A stretch of DNA of 31,123 nucleotides from a bacterium (GTDB lineage: Bacteria > Planctomycetota > J058 > JAJDCP01). Shown here one piece after another: positions 17,195 through 24,854 of the stretch. The notes beneath the pieces are model-generated. The model searched no databases. It saw nothing but the letters and a program-made list of their open reading frames with translations, and was not told the DNA's origin. Each line of letters starts with the position of its first letter. Positions within the stretch are counted from its first letter, which is position 1. The stretch covers positions 1-31,123 of the forward strand of contig JAUIEM010000057.1 in assembly GCA_030428695.1 (NCBI GenBank), given 5' to 3'. Both the position numbers and the translations under genes were made by a program.

Positions 17195-18442
17195 ATGAAT
17201 CCCCATGACCTCGTGCAGGAGATCGACGGGAAGATCTCATCGATGCTCGGCAGCGGCGACTTCCTGATCAGCGAGCTCGTCGACACCATTCTCCACGGCT
17301 CGATCCTCACCCGCACGAGCGACGTCCACATCGAGCCGACCAAGCGCGGCGTGCGGGTGCGTTTCCGCATCGACGGCATCTTCAGCGAGCTCTCCCCCCT
17401 GCCCTCGAACCTGCACGACCAGGTCGTCTCGCGCATCAAGGTGCTGGCGGGGCTGATCTCGCACCAGAAGACGATCACGCAGGAGGGGCGCATCCCGCTG
17501 GAGCGCGAGAGCAGCGTGCACGACCTGCGCGTCTCGATCATCCCGACGATCACCGGCGAGAAGGTCGTGCTGCGGCTGTTCTCGGCGAGCGAGGATCTGC
17601 TCGACTTCGAGAGCCTCGGCTACCCGCCCGCGTTCATCAGCGCGTACGAGAAGCTGCTGTTCAGCCTGCGCGGGATGGTGATCATGACCGGGCCGAGCGG
17701 CAGCGGCAAGACGACGACGCTGTACGCGAGCATGATGCGCATCCAACGCGAGCTCGACCGCTTCGCGAGCCTGATCACCCTCGAAGATCCGGTCGAGTAC
17801 GAGTTCGACACCTTCTGCCAGATGCCGGTCAACCGGCAGAGCGGGCTCGACTTCAGCGCCGGGCTGCGGGCGATCCTGCGCCAGGACCCCGAGGTGATCA
17901 TGGTCGGCGAGATTCGCGACCACGAGACCTGCGAGGTCGCCCTGCGCGCGGGCCTGACCGGACACATGGTGCTGACGACGATCCACGCGGGCTCGAGCGC
18001 CGAGGTGATCACGCGGCTCGTCAACATGGGTATGGAGCCGTTCATCGTCTCCTCGGCGATCACCGGGGTCGTCGCGCAGCGCCTGGTGCGCACGATCTGC
18101 GCCGACTGCCGTGAGCCGGTCGAGCTCGACGAGTCGAAGCACGCCTTCGTCAAGCGCTACCTCGACATCGACGACGCGCGCTTCTTCCGCGGCAAGGGCT
18201 GCCAGGCCTGCCGCGGGACGGGCTACCGGGGACGTCGGCCGATCGTCGAGCTGTTGAAGTTCGACGACTCGCTGCGGGCGCTGATCCTGAAGAAGGCTGC
18301 GACCTCGAAGCTGCGCGAGCACAGCATCAAGGGCGGCATGCGGACGCTGCAGCAGGACGCGATGAGCAAGGTGGTCGAGGGCGTGACGACGATGGAAGAG
18401 ATCTTCCGCAACGTCCCGCTGCACGACTTCGAAACCGGTTGA
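17195..18442 (+). CDS. gspE: GspE/PilB-type assembly ATPase lacking the N-terminal domain
   Basis: A 415-residue hexameric ATPase that drives pseudopilus or pilus assembly from the cytoplasmic side. All catalytic elements are present: SDVHIEPT (42-49), the TQEGRIPLE segment, Walker A GPSGSGKTT (G166-T174), the acidic ITLEDPVEY box (194-202), Walker B DPEVIMVGEIRD (231-242), the His box LTGHMVLTTIHA and the zinc tetracysteine (C302, C305, C336, C339). The usual N-terminal N1E/MshEN domain of GspE, PilB or MshE is missing: the CTE-type domain starts almost at once. The protein is therefore roughly 100-150 residues short at its N-terminus, not truncated internally. An MshEN pair is instead found in the PATAN protein just upstream. 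Followed by three pseudopilin-like genes in the same operon. Confidence 0.95.
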   Translation: MNPHDLVQEIDGKISSMLGSGDFLISELVDTILHGSILTRTSDVHIEPTKRGVRVRFRIDGIFSELSPLPSNLHDQVVSRIKVLAGLISHQKTITQEGRIPLERESSVHDLRVSIIPTITGEKVVLRLFSASEDLLDFESLGYPPAFISAYEKLLFSLRGMVIMTGPSGSGKTTTLYASMMRIQRELDRFASLITLEDPVEYEFDTFCQMPVNRQSGLDFSAGLRAILRQDPEVIMVGEIRDHETCEVALRAGLTGHMVLTTIHAGSSAEVITRLVNMGMEPFIVSSAITGVVAQRLVRTICADCREPVELDESKHAFVKRYLDIDDARFFRGKGCQACRGTGYRGRRPIVELLKFDDSLRALILKKAATSKLREHSIKGGMRTLQQDAMSKVVEGVTTMEEIFRNVPLHDFETG

Positions 18443-18453
18443 GGGGGAGCGCG

Positions 18454-18876
18454 ATGCGAATGCGCCGTGGCGTGGGCCTGTTGGAGTACATCGGCTCACT
18501 GACCATCCTGACGATCTTCGTCGCAGGCTACCTGACGCTGGCCGACCAGAAGCAGAACAACCTCGCGTTCCTGAGCGCGCGGACCGCCGCGCTCGGCGAG
18601 CTGAGCAGCCAGCTCGAACGTGTCCGTGCGGGCATGTTGACCGAAACCTCCGGACTCGAGCTGACGGCGCGGCCCGGAGAGCCGGAGGGCGCCTGGGTGC
18701 CGATCTTCAGCGGCGCCTGGACGAACGCCGAAGGCGTCACGACCGACGACACGGTACGGATTTACAAAAGACCGCACGAAGAAGGCTTGGATGAGCTGTC
18801 CGTGATGGTATTTTGGCGGACCACGAAGGACCAGTGGCTGCACGTGCGGGCGGACACCCTGAGAAGGAATCGATGA
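18454..18876 (+). CDS. Minor pseudopilin (GspI/PilV-like)
   Basis: A 140-residue prepilin-like protein. A short basic leader MRMRRG precedes VGLLEYIGSLTILTIFVAGY, with a cleavable Gly, Glu at +5 and a hydrophobic helix. Position +1 is Val instead of Phe, unusual but compatible with processing. The remainder is a small periplasmic domain ending in the ELSVMVFWRTTKDQWL strand pair followed by a basic tail, similar in outline to GspI/PilV minor pseudopilins (a V-x-V-x-W strand near the end). ATG at 18454 is set by GGGGGAG five bases upstream, eleven bases after the ATPase stop. It overlaps the next gene by four bases. Confidence 0.75.
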   Translation: MRMRRGVGLLEYIGSLTILTIFVAGYLTLADQKQNNLAFLSARTAALGELSSQLERVRAGMLTETSGLELTARPGEPEGAWVPIFSGAWTNAEGVTTDDTVRIYKRPHEEGLDELSVMVFWRTTKDQWLHVRADTLRRNR

Positions 18877-19313
18877 GACGCGGCTTCTCCTTGATCGAAA
18901 TGCTGGCCTACGTCGGTCTGTTGAGCACGCTGCTGGTGATGGTCGGAAGCCTCGAGCACTCGGTCCGCCTCGGCGTCTCCGCCCACACGACCCGCCTGCG
19001 CACGCAGCAGGAGGCCCTCGCCCTGACCGGGCTCAAGGGCAAGCTGACCGCCGACATCCGCGCGGCCCGCGCGATCGGCTCGGTCGGCGAGCGGCTCCTC
19101 GAGCTGACCGGCGACGACGACACCGTCCGCTGGGAGCTTCAGGGCGACGTGCTGTCGCGCGACGGCGAGCCGATCGCGCGTGACCTCGAGCGCTTCTCCT
19201 TCGCGGCCGAGGACGGGGGAGTGCGCTTCTCCGGCGTCGTGCTGGCAGAGGACGGGCTGATGCGCCACCGCCACCACGTGTCGGGCTGGGCCTTTCCCCG
19301 GAGCACGCCATGA
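18873..19313 (+). CDS. Minor pseudopilin (GspJ/PilW-like)
   Basis: A 146-residue precursor with a textbook prepilin start: leader MRRG, then FSLIEMLAYVGLLSTLLVMVG with Phe+1 and Glu+5. The soluble part contains LKGKLTADIRAARAIG and later WELQGDVLSRDGE, a pattern common in GspJ-type proteins (an early helix with D-x-R-A-A followed by a strand where a residue value is tested and printed out as L-x-R). I place it as GspJ-like on this pattern and on its place between an I-like and a K-like protein. ATGA overlaps on both sides suggest coupled translation and stoichiometric assembly of a tip complex. Confidence 0.78.
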   Translation: MRRGFSLIEMLAYVGLLSTLLVMVGSLEHSVRLGVSAHTTRLRTQQEALALTGLKGKLTADIRAARAIGSVGERLLELTGDDDTVRWELQGDVLSRDGEPIARDLERFSFAAEDGGVRFSGVVLAEDGLMRHRHHVSGWAFPRSTP

Positions 19314-19729
19314 GACGAGGACGACGCGGGGCGACGATGTTCGCGATCGTGCTGTTCCTGTCGGTGGTGATCACGGGCGCGTCGGCGCTGTACATCGACA
19401 CGATCCTGGCCAACGGGCGCTTCCTCGACCTCGCCGACCATACGGTGAAGGCGCGGGCGGCCGCCGAAGCGGCGGTCGAGAAGCTCCTGCTCGAGCTCGA
19501 GACAGTGCCCGAGGGCCAGGCGACAGTGAGCAACGCCCTGTACCAGGGTGAGCTCGCGACCGGACAGGCGGAGGCGCGCAAAGAGCCGGAAGGCTGGCGC
19601 GTCACCGCAGTTGGCCAGAGCGGAACCGCGACGTCGTACCCGGCGTACGTGACGCTCGATGTTCTAGTCACACGCCGCCCCGGGCCTGAGCAGGCCGGGT
19701 GGACGGTCGTCTCCTGGGTCGAGCGCTAG
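19310..19729 (+). CDS. Short GspK/PilX-like pilus tip protein
   Basis: A 139-residue protein starting MRRGRRGATMFAIVLFLSVV: a basic leader with Gly before a hydrophobic helix, but no Glu at +5. Absence of that glutamate is typical of GspK, the pseudopilus tip protein, and of PilX relatives. It is much shorter than normal GspK (around 300 residues), closer to PilX size. After the helix comes a KARAAAEAAVEKLLLELET helix and a small beta domain. Last gene of the operon, joined to the previous one by an ATGA overlap. The function as a tip subunit is inferred from the neighbours. Confidence 0.65.
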   Translation: MRRGRRGATMFAIVLFLSVVITGASALYIDTILANGRFLDLADHTVKARAAAEAAVEKLLLELETVPEGQATVSNALYQGELATGQAEARKEPEGWRVTAVGQSGTATSYPAYVTLDVLVTRRPGPEQAGWTVVSWVER

Positions 19730-19759
19730 AGACCCGAGCACTGATGAGGATGGTGTCCA

Positions 19760-22700
19760 TTGATTGGAAGTGAGAAGCCTGCGGGTGCCGAAGAAGTGAT
19801 GGGGGAGTCCGACGCGAGCGCGGCGACCCGAACCCTGCAGGATTCCCCGTCACAGTCAACGGCGCCGTCCGAGCCCGTCGACAGTGCATCCGCGGCGGCC
19901 CCGGCCCCGGCGACGGCCTCCCCGGCCGAGGCCGGCTCCGGCGCGGAAGCTTCCGGAAGCGCCGCGACGGCCGCGGGCGACGACAGCGCGCCGCAGGCCG
20001 CCGCCGAGCCGAAGGCGGCCAGCGGACAGGCCGAGCAGCCGAGCGCCGACGCTTCCGCGGCGCAAGCCGGCGCTGAGGCCGTGGCGGACGCTCCGGCCGC
20101 GAGCCCGGCGCCCGACGCGAGCAACGCGACGGCCGAGGCCGAGGAGCCCGGCGCCGCCGCCGCGAGCAACGCGCCGGCCGAGGCCAAGCAGTCCGGCGCC
20201 CCCGCCGAGGCCAGCAAGCCCGACGCCGACGCCAGTCGGTCCGGCGCCCCCGCCGAGGCCAGCAAGCCCGACGCCGACGCCAGTCGGTCCGGCGCCACCG
20301 CCGAGGCCACGGCGACGAGTGACGGCACCGCCGAGGCAGCCGACGGCGCGCCGAAGAAGAAGAAGAAGCGCCGCCGCAAGCGGCGTGGCGAGGACGGGCG
20401 CCGACGCCGACGCCGGGGCCGTAAGGACCACGCGACCGTGCGCCCGATCGCCGGGTCGTGGTTCGAGAGCAAGCCCGAGCTGCCCGAAGACCGCGGGCCG
20501 CTGATCGAGATGCTCGCGAGCCGCCTGCGCATGCCGCGCGAGGCCGCGGCCAACGCGCTCGCCCTGCTCGATGCCGACTACACGATCCCCTTCATCGCAA
20601 AGTACCGCGGCGACCGGACAGGCGGGCTGACCGAGAAGAAGCTGCGGCGCTTCCGCGACACCGTCGTCGAGCTGCATGCGCTGCACGCCCGTCGCGCCGA
20701 GATCCTCGAGCGCCTCGCCCAGGAGCTGCCCGACTCGGGGCTCGGCGATCTGGTCCGCAAGGCCAGCGACCCGCGCATCCTCGACGACGCCCTGTACACG
20801 CTGCGCACCAAGCGGCGCTCCAAGGGCTCCCGCGCCTACAAGGCCCGGGAGTGCGGTCTGGACGCGCTCGCGGAGCGCATCCTCGCCCAGACCGACAGCG
20901 AGGGGGATCCGACGGCGATCGCCACCGGCTTCGTCAGCGACGACGTCGAGAACGCCGAGGCGGCTCTCGACGGCGCGCGGGCGATCATCGTCGAGCAGAT
21001 GTCCCTCGATCCCGGCCTGCGCAAAGAGTGGCGCCACCAGGTCTACACCAAGGGGATCCTGGTCGCGTCCCAGCGGGAGGGAAGCGGGAAGCCCGACCCG
21101 AAGTACCGCTCGTTCTACACCTACCGGGAAGCGGTCCGGCGCGTGCCGCCCCACCGCCTGCTCGCGGTCGAGCGCGGCGTGCGCGAGCGTGCCCTCGACG
21201 TGTCGATCGAGGCTCCGCCGGCCGTCGTTCCCGCCGCCGAGCACCTGATCCTGAAGAAGGAAGGCTCGATCTGGCGCGATTTCCTCAAGGCCTGCCTGCG
21301 CGAGACCTTCGAGCGGTTCCTGCCAACCGTCAGCAAGGAGGTGCGCCGCTCTCTGCGCGAAGAGGCCGAAGAGCGCTCGATCGAGACCTTCAGCTCCAAC
21401 CTCGGGCACCTGCTGCTGCAGCCGCCGACGCGGGAGGCGGTGGTCGCGGGGGTCGATCCGAGCTCGAAGAACAGCATCCGCCTCGCGGTCGTCGATCCGA
21501 AGGGCGGCTACATCGGCAGCCGCACGCTGTACCCCTTCGAGCCGAAGGGCGATCCGAACAGCGCGAGCAAGAACTTCCTGAACTTCCTCGAGGACTACCG
21601 GGTCTCGATCGTCGCGATCGGCAACGGCTCCGCGTCGCGCCAGGCCGACCGCTTCCTCGCGGGCGTCCTCAAGCAGGCGAGCGACGTGCGGCGCGCGGTC
21701 GTCAACGAGTCCGGAGCGGTCGTCTACGCGGCCTCCGAGCTCGGCAAGCAGGAGTTCCCCAACCAGGACGTCTCGACCCGTGCGGCGATCTCGATCGCCC
21801 GCCGGCTGCAGGATCCCCTCGCCGAGCTGATCAAGGTCGAGCCCCGCTACCTCGGCGTCGGCCCGTACCAGCACGACGTCCACCAGAAGCTGCTGAGCCG
21901 CGCCCTCTTCGCGGCGGTCGTGTCGGTGGTGCACAAGGTCGGCGTTGAGCTGAACACCTGCTCGAGCACGCTGCTCGAGCACCTCTCCGGCGTCGATGAG
22001 ACCCTCGCCGCGAACATCGTCCGCCACCGCGAGGAGAAGGGCCCGTTCGCCAAGCGCGCCGACCTGTTCGAGGTCGACAAGCTGCGGCCGAAGGCCTACG
22101 AGCAGCTCGCGGGCTTCGTCCGCATCGCCGACGGCAGCGAGGCGCTCGACAACACCGACATCCACCCGGAGTGCTACCGCATCGTCGAGCAGATGTGCGT
22201 GTCGATCGGGCGGACGGTCGCGAGCGTGCTCGAGGACCCCTCCGAGGTGTCGCGCATCGAGCCGGACCGTTTCGTCTCCGAGCGCTTCGGCAAGTCGACC
22301 ATCGACGCGATCGTCGCCACCCTGCGCGCGCCGCGCAGCGACCCGCGCGACGCCGTCGAGCCGATCGTGTTCCGCGAGGACGTCGTCGAGCTCGACGACC
22401 TCGAGACCGGCATGGTGCTCGACGGCACCGTCACCAACGTCACCGACTTCGGGGCGTTCGTCGACATCGGGGTCCACCAGGATGGGCTGATCCACATCTC
22501 CGAGATGGCGGACAGCTTCGTCAAACATCCGAGCGAGGTGATCCGCGTCGGGGACCGCGTCAAGTCGAAGGTGATCAGCGTCGACAAGAAGGCCCGCCGC
22601 ATCGGCTTGAGCATCCGTGCGCTCGAGGATTCCTCCAGCCGCATGGAGCGCGCCGGCGGCGACGCCGGCTCGCGCGGGAAGCGCGGCCCCGGTGGACGGG

Positions 22701-22954
22701 GAACGCAGCGCTCAGGCGGGGGCGGCGGCCGCGGCGGGCCGCCCTCGGGCCGTCGCAAGACCGGCCGTCCCGGCGCCGGACCCGGGGGCCCGTCGAGCGG
22801 CTCCGGTCGTCGGCGCAGCACCAAGCGAGGACCCGGCGGCGGCGGCGGCTCCCGTCGCTCCGACCGCGGCCCGGCCGCGCCCCGTCCGCCCGCCAAGCCG
22901 ACCAACCGCGGCTTCCGCATCGGGGACGTCCTGAACTTCGACAAGGACGAGTAG
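19760..22954 (+). CDS. tex: Tex-family S1 RNA-binding protein with long low-complexity tails
   Basis: A 1064-residue cytoplasmic nucleic-acid-binding protein related to Tex/Spt6, implicated in transcription and RNA metabolism. The Tex core is complete: helical N-domain from about 246 (IPFIAKYRGDRTGGLTE), YqgF/RNase H-like domain from about 560 (VAGVDPSSKNSIRLAVVD), the family signature VNESGAVVYAASELGKQEFP, helix-hairpin-helix around 755-800, and an S1 domain at 881-955 (VTDFGAFVDIGVHQDGLIHI). Typical Tex is about 770 residues. The excess is an Ala/Glu/Pro-rich disordered N-terminus, a Lys/Arg block (about 199-222) and a Gly/Arg-rich RGG-like C-tail (about 960-1050). The start is uncertain: TTG at 19760 gives the longest form; GTG 19796 or ATG 19799 are alternatives. 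No promoter was found in the 30-base gap upstream. Confidence 0.93.
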   Translation: MIGSEKPAGAEEVMGESDASAATRTLQDSPSQSTAPSEPVDSASAAAPAPATASPAEAGSGAEASGSAATAAGDDSAPQAAAEPKAASGQAEQPSADASAAQAGAEAVADAPAASPAPDASNATAEAEEPGAAAASNAPAEAKQSGAPAEASKPDADASRSGAPAEASKPDADASRSGATAEATATSDGTAEAADGAPKKKKKRRRKRRGEDGRRRRRRGRKDHATVRPIAGSWFESKPELPEDRGPLIEMLASRLRMPREAAANALALLDADYTIPFIAKYRGDRTGGLTEKKLRRFRDTVVELHALHARRAEILERLAQELPDSGLGDLVRKASDPRILDDALYTLRTKRRSKGSRAYKARECGLDALAERILAQTDSEGDPTAIATGFVSDDVENAEAALDGARAIIVEQMSLDPGLRKEWRHQVYTKGILVASQREGSGKPDPKYRSFYTYREAVRRVPPHRLLAVERGVRERALDVSIEAPPAVVPAAEHLILKKEGSIWRDFLKACLRETFERFLPTVSKEVRRSLREEAEERSIETFSSNLGHLLLQPPTREAVVAGVDPSSKNSIRLAVVDPKGGYIGSRTLYPFEPKGDPNSASKNFLNFLEDYRVSIVAIGNGSASRQADRFLAGVLKQASDVRRAVVNESGAVVYAASELGKQEFPNQDVSTRAAISIARRLQDPLAELIKVEPRYLGVGPYQHDVHQKLLSRALFAAVVSVVHKVGVELNTCSSTLLEHLSGVDETLAANIVRHREEKGPFAKRADLFEVDKLRPKAYEQLAGFVRIADGSEALDNTDIHPECYRIVEQMCVSIGRTVASVLEDPSEVSRIEPDRFVSERFGKSTIDAIVATLRAPRSDPRDAVEPIVFREDVVELDDLETGMVLDGTVTNVTDFGAFVDIGVHQDGLIHISEMADSFVKHPSEVIRVGDRVKSKVISVDKKARRIGLSIRALEDSSSRMERAGGDAGSRGKRGPGGRGTQRSGGGGGRGGPPSGRRKTGRPGAGPGGPSSGSGRRRSTKRGPGGGGGSRRSDRGPAAPRPPAKPTNRGFRIGDVLNFDKDE
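20192..20309 (+). repeat. 48-base tandem repeat inside the tex N-terminal region
   Basis: Two identical 48-base units (20192-20239 and 20240-20287) and a partial, diverging third (20288-20309). They encode two identical 16-residue units, SGAPAEASKPDADASR at residues 145-160 and 161-176. The lack of any difference between the two copies points to recent duplication or ongoing homogenisation. Confidence 0.95.
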
Positions 22955-22971
22955 CGTCCGGCGTCGACGCT
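22953..22971 (+). terminator. Possible intrinsic terminator of tex
   Basis: The stem AGCGTC/GACGCT with a 7-base loop begins at the tex stop codon and is followed by the pyrimidine-rich CTCCTCTTCC. The T-content is low for a classical terminator. Confidence 0.35.
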
Positions 22972-23002
22972 CTCCTCTTCCACCGCTCACTGCGGTCGGG
23001 CC

Positions 23003-23030
23003 TTGCATCGCCCCATCCTGTTGATAGCAT
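23003..23030 (+). promoter_or_regulatory. Putative promoter of the MerC-like gene
   Basis: TTGCAT (23003-23008), a 16-base spacer and TAGCAT (23025-23030). The match is modest, but the -10 lies inside an AT-rich palindrome and would give a leader of about 20 bases, a layout typical of repressor-controlled genes. Confidence 0.33.
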
Positions 23031-23037
23031 GATATCA
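23022..23037. promoter_or_regulatory. Palindromic operator candidate (metalloregulator-like)
   Basis: TGATAGCATGATATCA is a 16-base palindrome with a single mismatched pair (TGATA-n-CATG-n-TATCA). It is markedly AT-rich for this GC-rich region and overlaps the candidate -10 of the MerC-like gene. TGATA...TATCA half-sites resemble those of Fur/Zur-type metal repressors, though the spacing differs from the classical Fur box, so the regulator is unassigned. Confidence 0.4.
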
Positions 23038-23058
23038 CGACTCTTATGGGAGCCCGCG

Positions 23059-23502
23059 ATGCAACTGCGCCTCCGCCGCTTGCTCACCCTGGACGGGCTC
23101 GGTGTCCTCGCCTCGACGCTGTGCCTCGTGCACTGTCTGGCCCTCCCCCTGCTCGCGGGCGCGCTCCCCTTCGTGCTCCAGGGCTCTTCCGACGCCCATC
23201 ATCACCACCATCACCACGGCCACGAGCACGCCGCGGGGATCTCCCTGCACATCGTCCTCTTCCTGGCGATCGCGCCGATCGCGCTGATCGCCCTCGGTCG
23301 GGGCTACCTGCACCACCGCCGCGGGGCGATTCCCCTGCTCGGCGCGTGCGGGCTCGCGCTTCTCGGCCTCGGCATGTCTGTCGGCGGGCCGCTGGAGATC
23401 GCGCTCAGTGTCGTGGGCAGCATCGGGCTCGCGGCGGCCCACCTGTGGAATCACAAGAGCCTGCCCTGCTACGCGTCGGGGGTCCACGTCGCCCACGCGT
23501 GA
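23059..23502 (+). CDS. MerC-like membrane protein with His-rich loop
   Basis: A 147-residue inner-membrane protein of the MerC type, small four-helix proteins linked to mercury or other metal handling. Four hydrophobic spans are visible, at about 10-40, 60-80, 90-112 and 115-130. The first holds the family CLVHCLALPLL segment (two cysteines spaced by three residues). Between spans 1 and 2 is DAHHHHHHHGHEH, nine histidines and two acidic residues, an obvious metal-binding loop; a C-terminal CYASGVHVAHA adds another Cys and two His. No mer operon genes are nearby, so zinc, copper or cobalt handling is as likely as mercury. ATG at 23059 has GGGAG six bases upstream. An in-frame ATG at 23029 lies inside the operator and lacks a ribosome site. 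Confidence 0.82.
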   Translation: MQLRLRRLLTLDGLGVLASTLCLVHCLALPLLAGALPFVLQGSSDAHHHHHHHGHEHAAGISLHIVLFLAIAPIALIALGRGYLHHRRGAIPLLGACGLALLGLGMSVGGPLEIALSVVGSIGLAAAHLWNHKSLPCYASGVHVAHA

Positions 23503-23603
23503 CGATCGCCGCTTCGTCGAAGCCCCGTCAGGCCGGGCTCAAGTCCACGCCCTTGCCGGTCGATATCTCCTCCTGGAGACCCAGCCTCCAGGGAGGGCAG
23601 GCC

Positions 23604-24059
23604 GTGGCCGACTACGTCGCCGATCTGACCACGACGATCGAGAGCGAGCTCGAGGAGCTGCACGGCTTCCTGTCCGCGCTCGTCGCCCAGCCACGCTTCG
23701 TCTCTCTCGAGCCGGGCGTGATCCGCAGCCTGCCGGAGCAGTTCCACCGCCTCGACGCGATCCGGGACGCCGTCCGGGACCTCGTGTTCTTCGGCGATGT
23801 GCTCGATGAGACCCGACGGGAGGTCGAGCGCGCGCTCGGCAAGGTGCCCGTCGCCCCGGACTTCGAGGCCGAGACCGAGGCGCTGGCCACCGCGGCGGAG
23901 GAAGAGGAAGAGCCCGCCGCCGAGGTGATGACGGAGGCCGTCGAGGTGGCGCCCGCGCCGCCTCCACGCGAGCCGGTCGCGCGCCGTGCGGCCGAGCCGA
24001 TGCCCAGCCTGCAGGCGCTGACGACCCGTCAGTACGACCTGTGCGCGATCTGGAGCTGA
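23604..24059 (+). CDS. Small acidic protein of unknown function
   Basis: Not recognised. 151 residues, with a helical N-terminal two-thirds (about 1-85) containing ADYVADLTTTIESELEELHG and FHRLDAIRDAVRDLVFFGDV. A Glu/Ala-rich stretch with five consecutive Glu (about 93-110) and a proline-rich linker follow, then a short conserved-looking tail ending MPSLQALTTRQYDLCAIWS. There is no signal peptide or membrane helix. The pattern of an amphipathic helical bundle, a disordered linker and a terminal peptide suggests an adaptor, but that is only inference. GTG at 23604 is chosen because GGGAGGG precedes it at good spacing. The interval from the MerC gene (101 bases) shows no promoter I can support. 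It is convergent with the RNase E/G-like gene, only six bases apart. Confidence 0.65.
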   Translation: MADYVADLTTTIESELEELHGFLSALVAQPRFVSLEPGVIRSLPEQFHRLDAIRDAVRDLVFFGDVLDETRREVERALGKVPVAPDFEAETEALATAAEEEEEPAAEVMTEAVEVAPAPPPREPVARRAAEPMPSLQALTTRQYDLCAIWS

Positions 24060-24065
24060 GCGGGA

Positions 24066-24854
24066 TCAGACCGCGACGGCGGTGTCCGCGAGCTCCCCGA
24101 GGGCGATCTCGGTGTCGGGGTAGCGGTAGGCGAGGTAGGGCTTGAGCTGGCGGCGCAGCAGGGCGTCATCGGTGTCGATGCGGGAGACATCCGAGTCGAT
24201 CCAGCGGCCGAGCGTGCGCACGACGCTCTCGACGTCACGGTAGACCAGGCTCGGCGCCGCCGACTCCTTGATGTTCCCGGCGAGGTCCTTCCACAGCGAC
24301 AGCAGGTAGCTCAGCTCCCGGCGCAGGGTGGCCGGCTCGCTGCGCTCCGCGTTGGTGCGCAGCACGTAGCCGAGGTCGGTCGGGGGCTTCAGCGAATCGA
24401 CGATGCCGAGGAGCCGCTCGCGCTCGAGGTCGTCGCCGATCTTCTTCGACACGGCCCGCGAGGGGTTGCCGTGCATGATCACGATGTAGGGCGACGCGAG
24501 GCTGATCTGGGTGGTCAGGACGAAGCCCTTGGCGTTGGACCGGTCCTCGTTGAGCTGGACAAGCACGGTCTGGCCGGGCTCGAGCAGGCTCTGGATGTCG
24601 GCACGGCGGCCACGCACGCGGGCTTTGCCGTAGCAGGGCAGGACGTTGTGGGCGGGCAGGAAGCCCTCGTCCTCGCCGCCGAAGTCGACGAAGGCGCCCT
24701 GGGCGTTGCGGGCGACGTTGACCACCGTGCCGAGGTGGATGTCGCCGATGCCGTCGCAGGTGACCGTCGTCGTGTTGAAGCTCTCCGCCCCGTCGGCGGA
24801 TACCTTGCGGATGCGGTAGCCACCGCCTTCCGCCTGGATCGTGATCGATTTCAT
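24066..24854 (-). CDS. RNase E/G-like S1 protein lacking the catalytic subdomain
   Basis: A 262-residue RNA-binding protein that aligns in outline with the N-terminal portion of RNase E/G. It has an S1 domain at about 36-117 (LGTVVNVARNAQGAFVDFG, GFLPAHNVLP, GQTVLVQLNED), followed by the RNase H-like segment (TTQISLASPYIVIM, LGYVLRTNAE) and the ensuing helices with LVYRDVESVVRTLGRW. In RNase E/G these are followed by the DNase I-like subdomain with the two catalytic aspartates and the zinc-link cysteines. Here the protein ends just before that point. The neighbouring DNA to the left is occupied by another gene, with no fragment of the missing part, so it appears naturally short. I infer an RNA-binding protein without RNase activity. 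ATG at 24854 has GGAG six bases upstream. Confidence 0.8.
   Translation of the reverse strand: MKSITIQAEGGGYRIRKVSADGAESFNTTTVTCDGIGDIHLGTVVNVARNAQGAFVDFGGEDEGFLPAHNVLPCYGKARVRGRRADIQSLLEPGQTVLVQLNEDRSNAKGFVLTTQISLASPYIVIMHGNPSRAVSKKIGDDLERERLLGIVDSLKPPTDLGYVLRTNAERSEPATLRRELSYLLSLWKDLAGNIKESAAPSLVYRDVESVVRTLGRWIDSDVSRIDTDDALLRRQLKPYLAYRYPDTEIALGELADTAVAV

Noticed and set aside
19856..22528. 890-codon minus-strand frame opposite tex
   Set aside because: Antisense shadow; tex is unambiguous on the plus strand.
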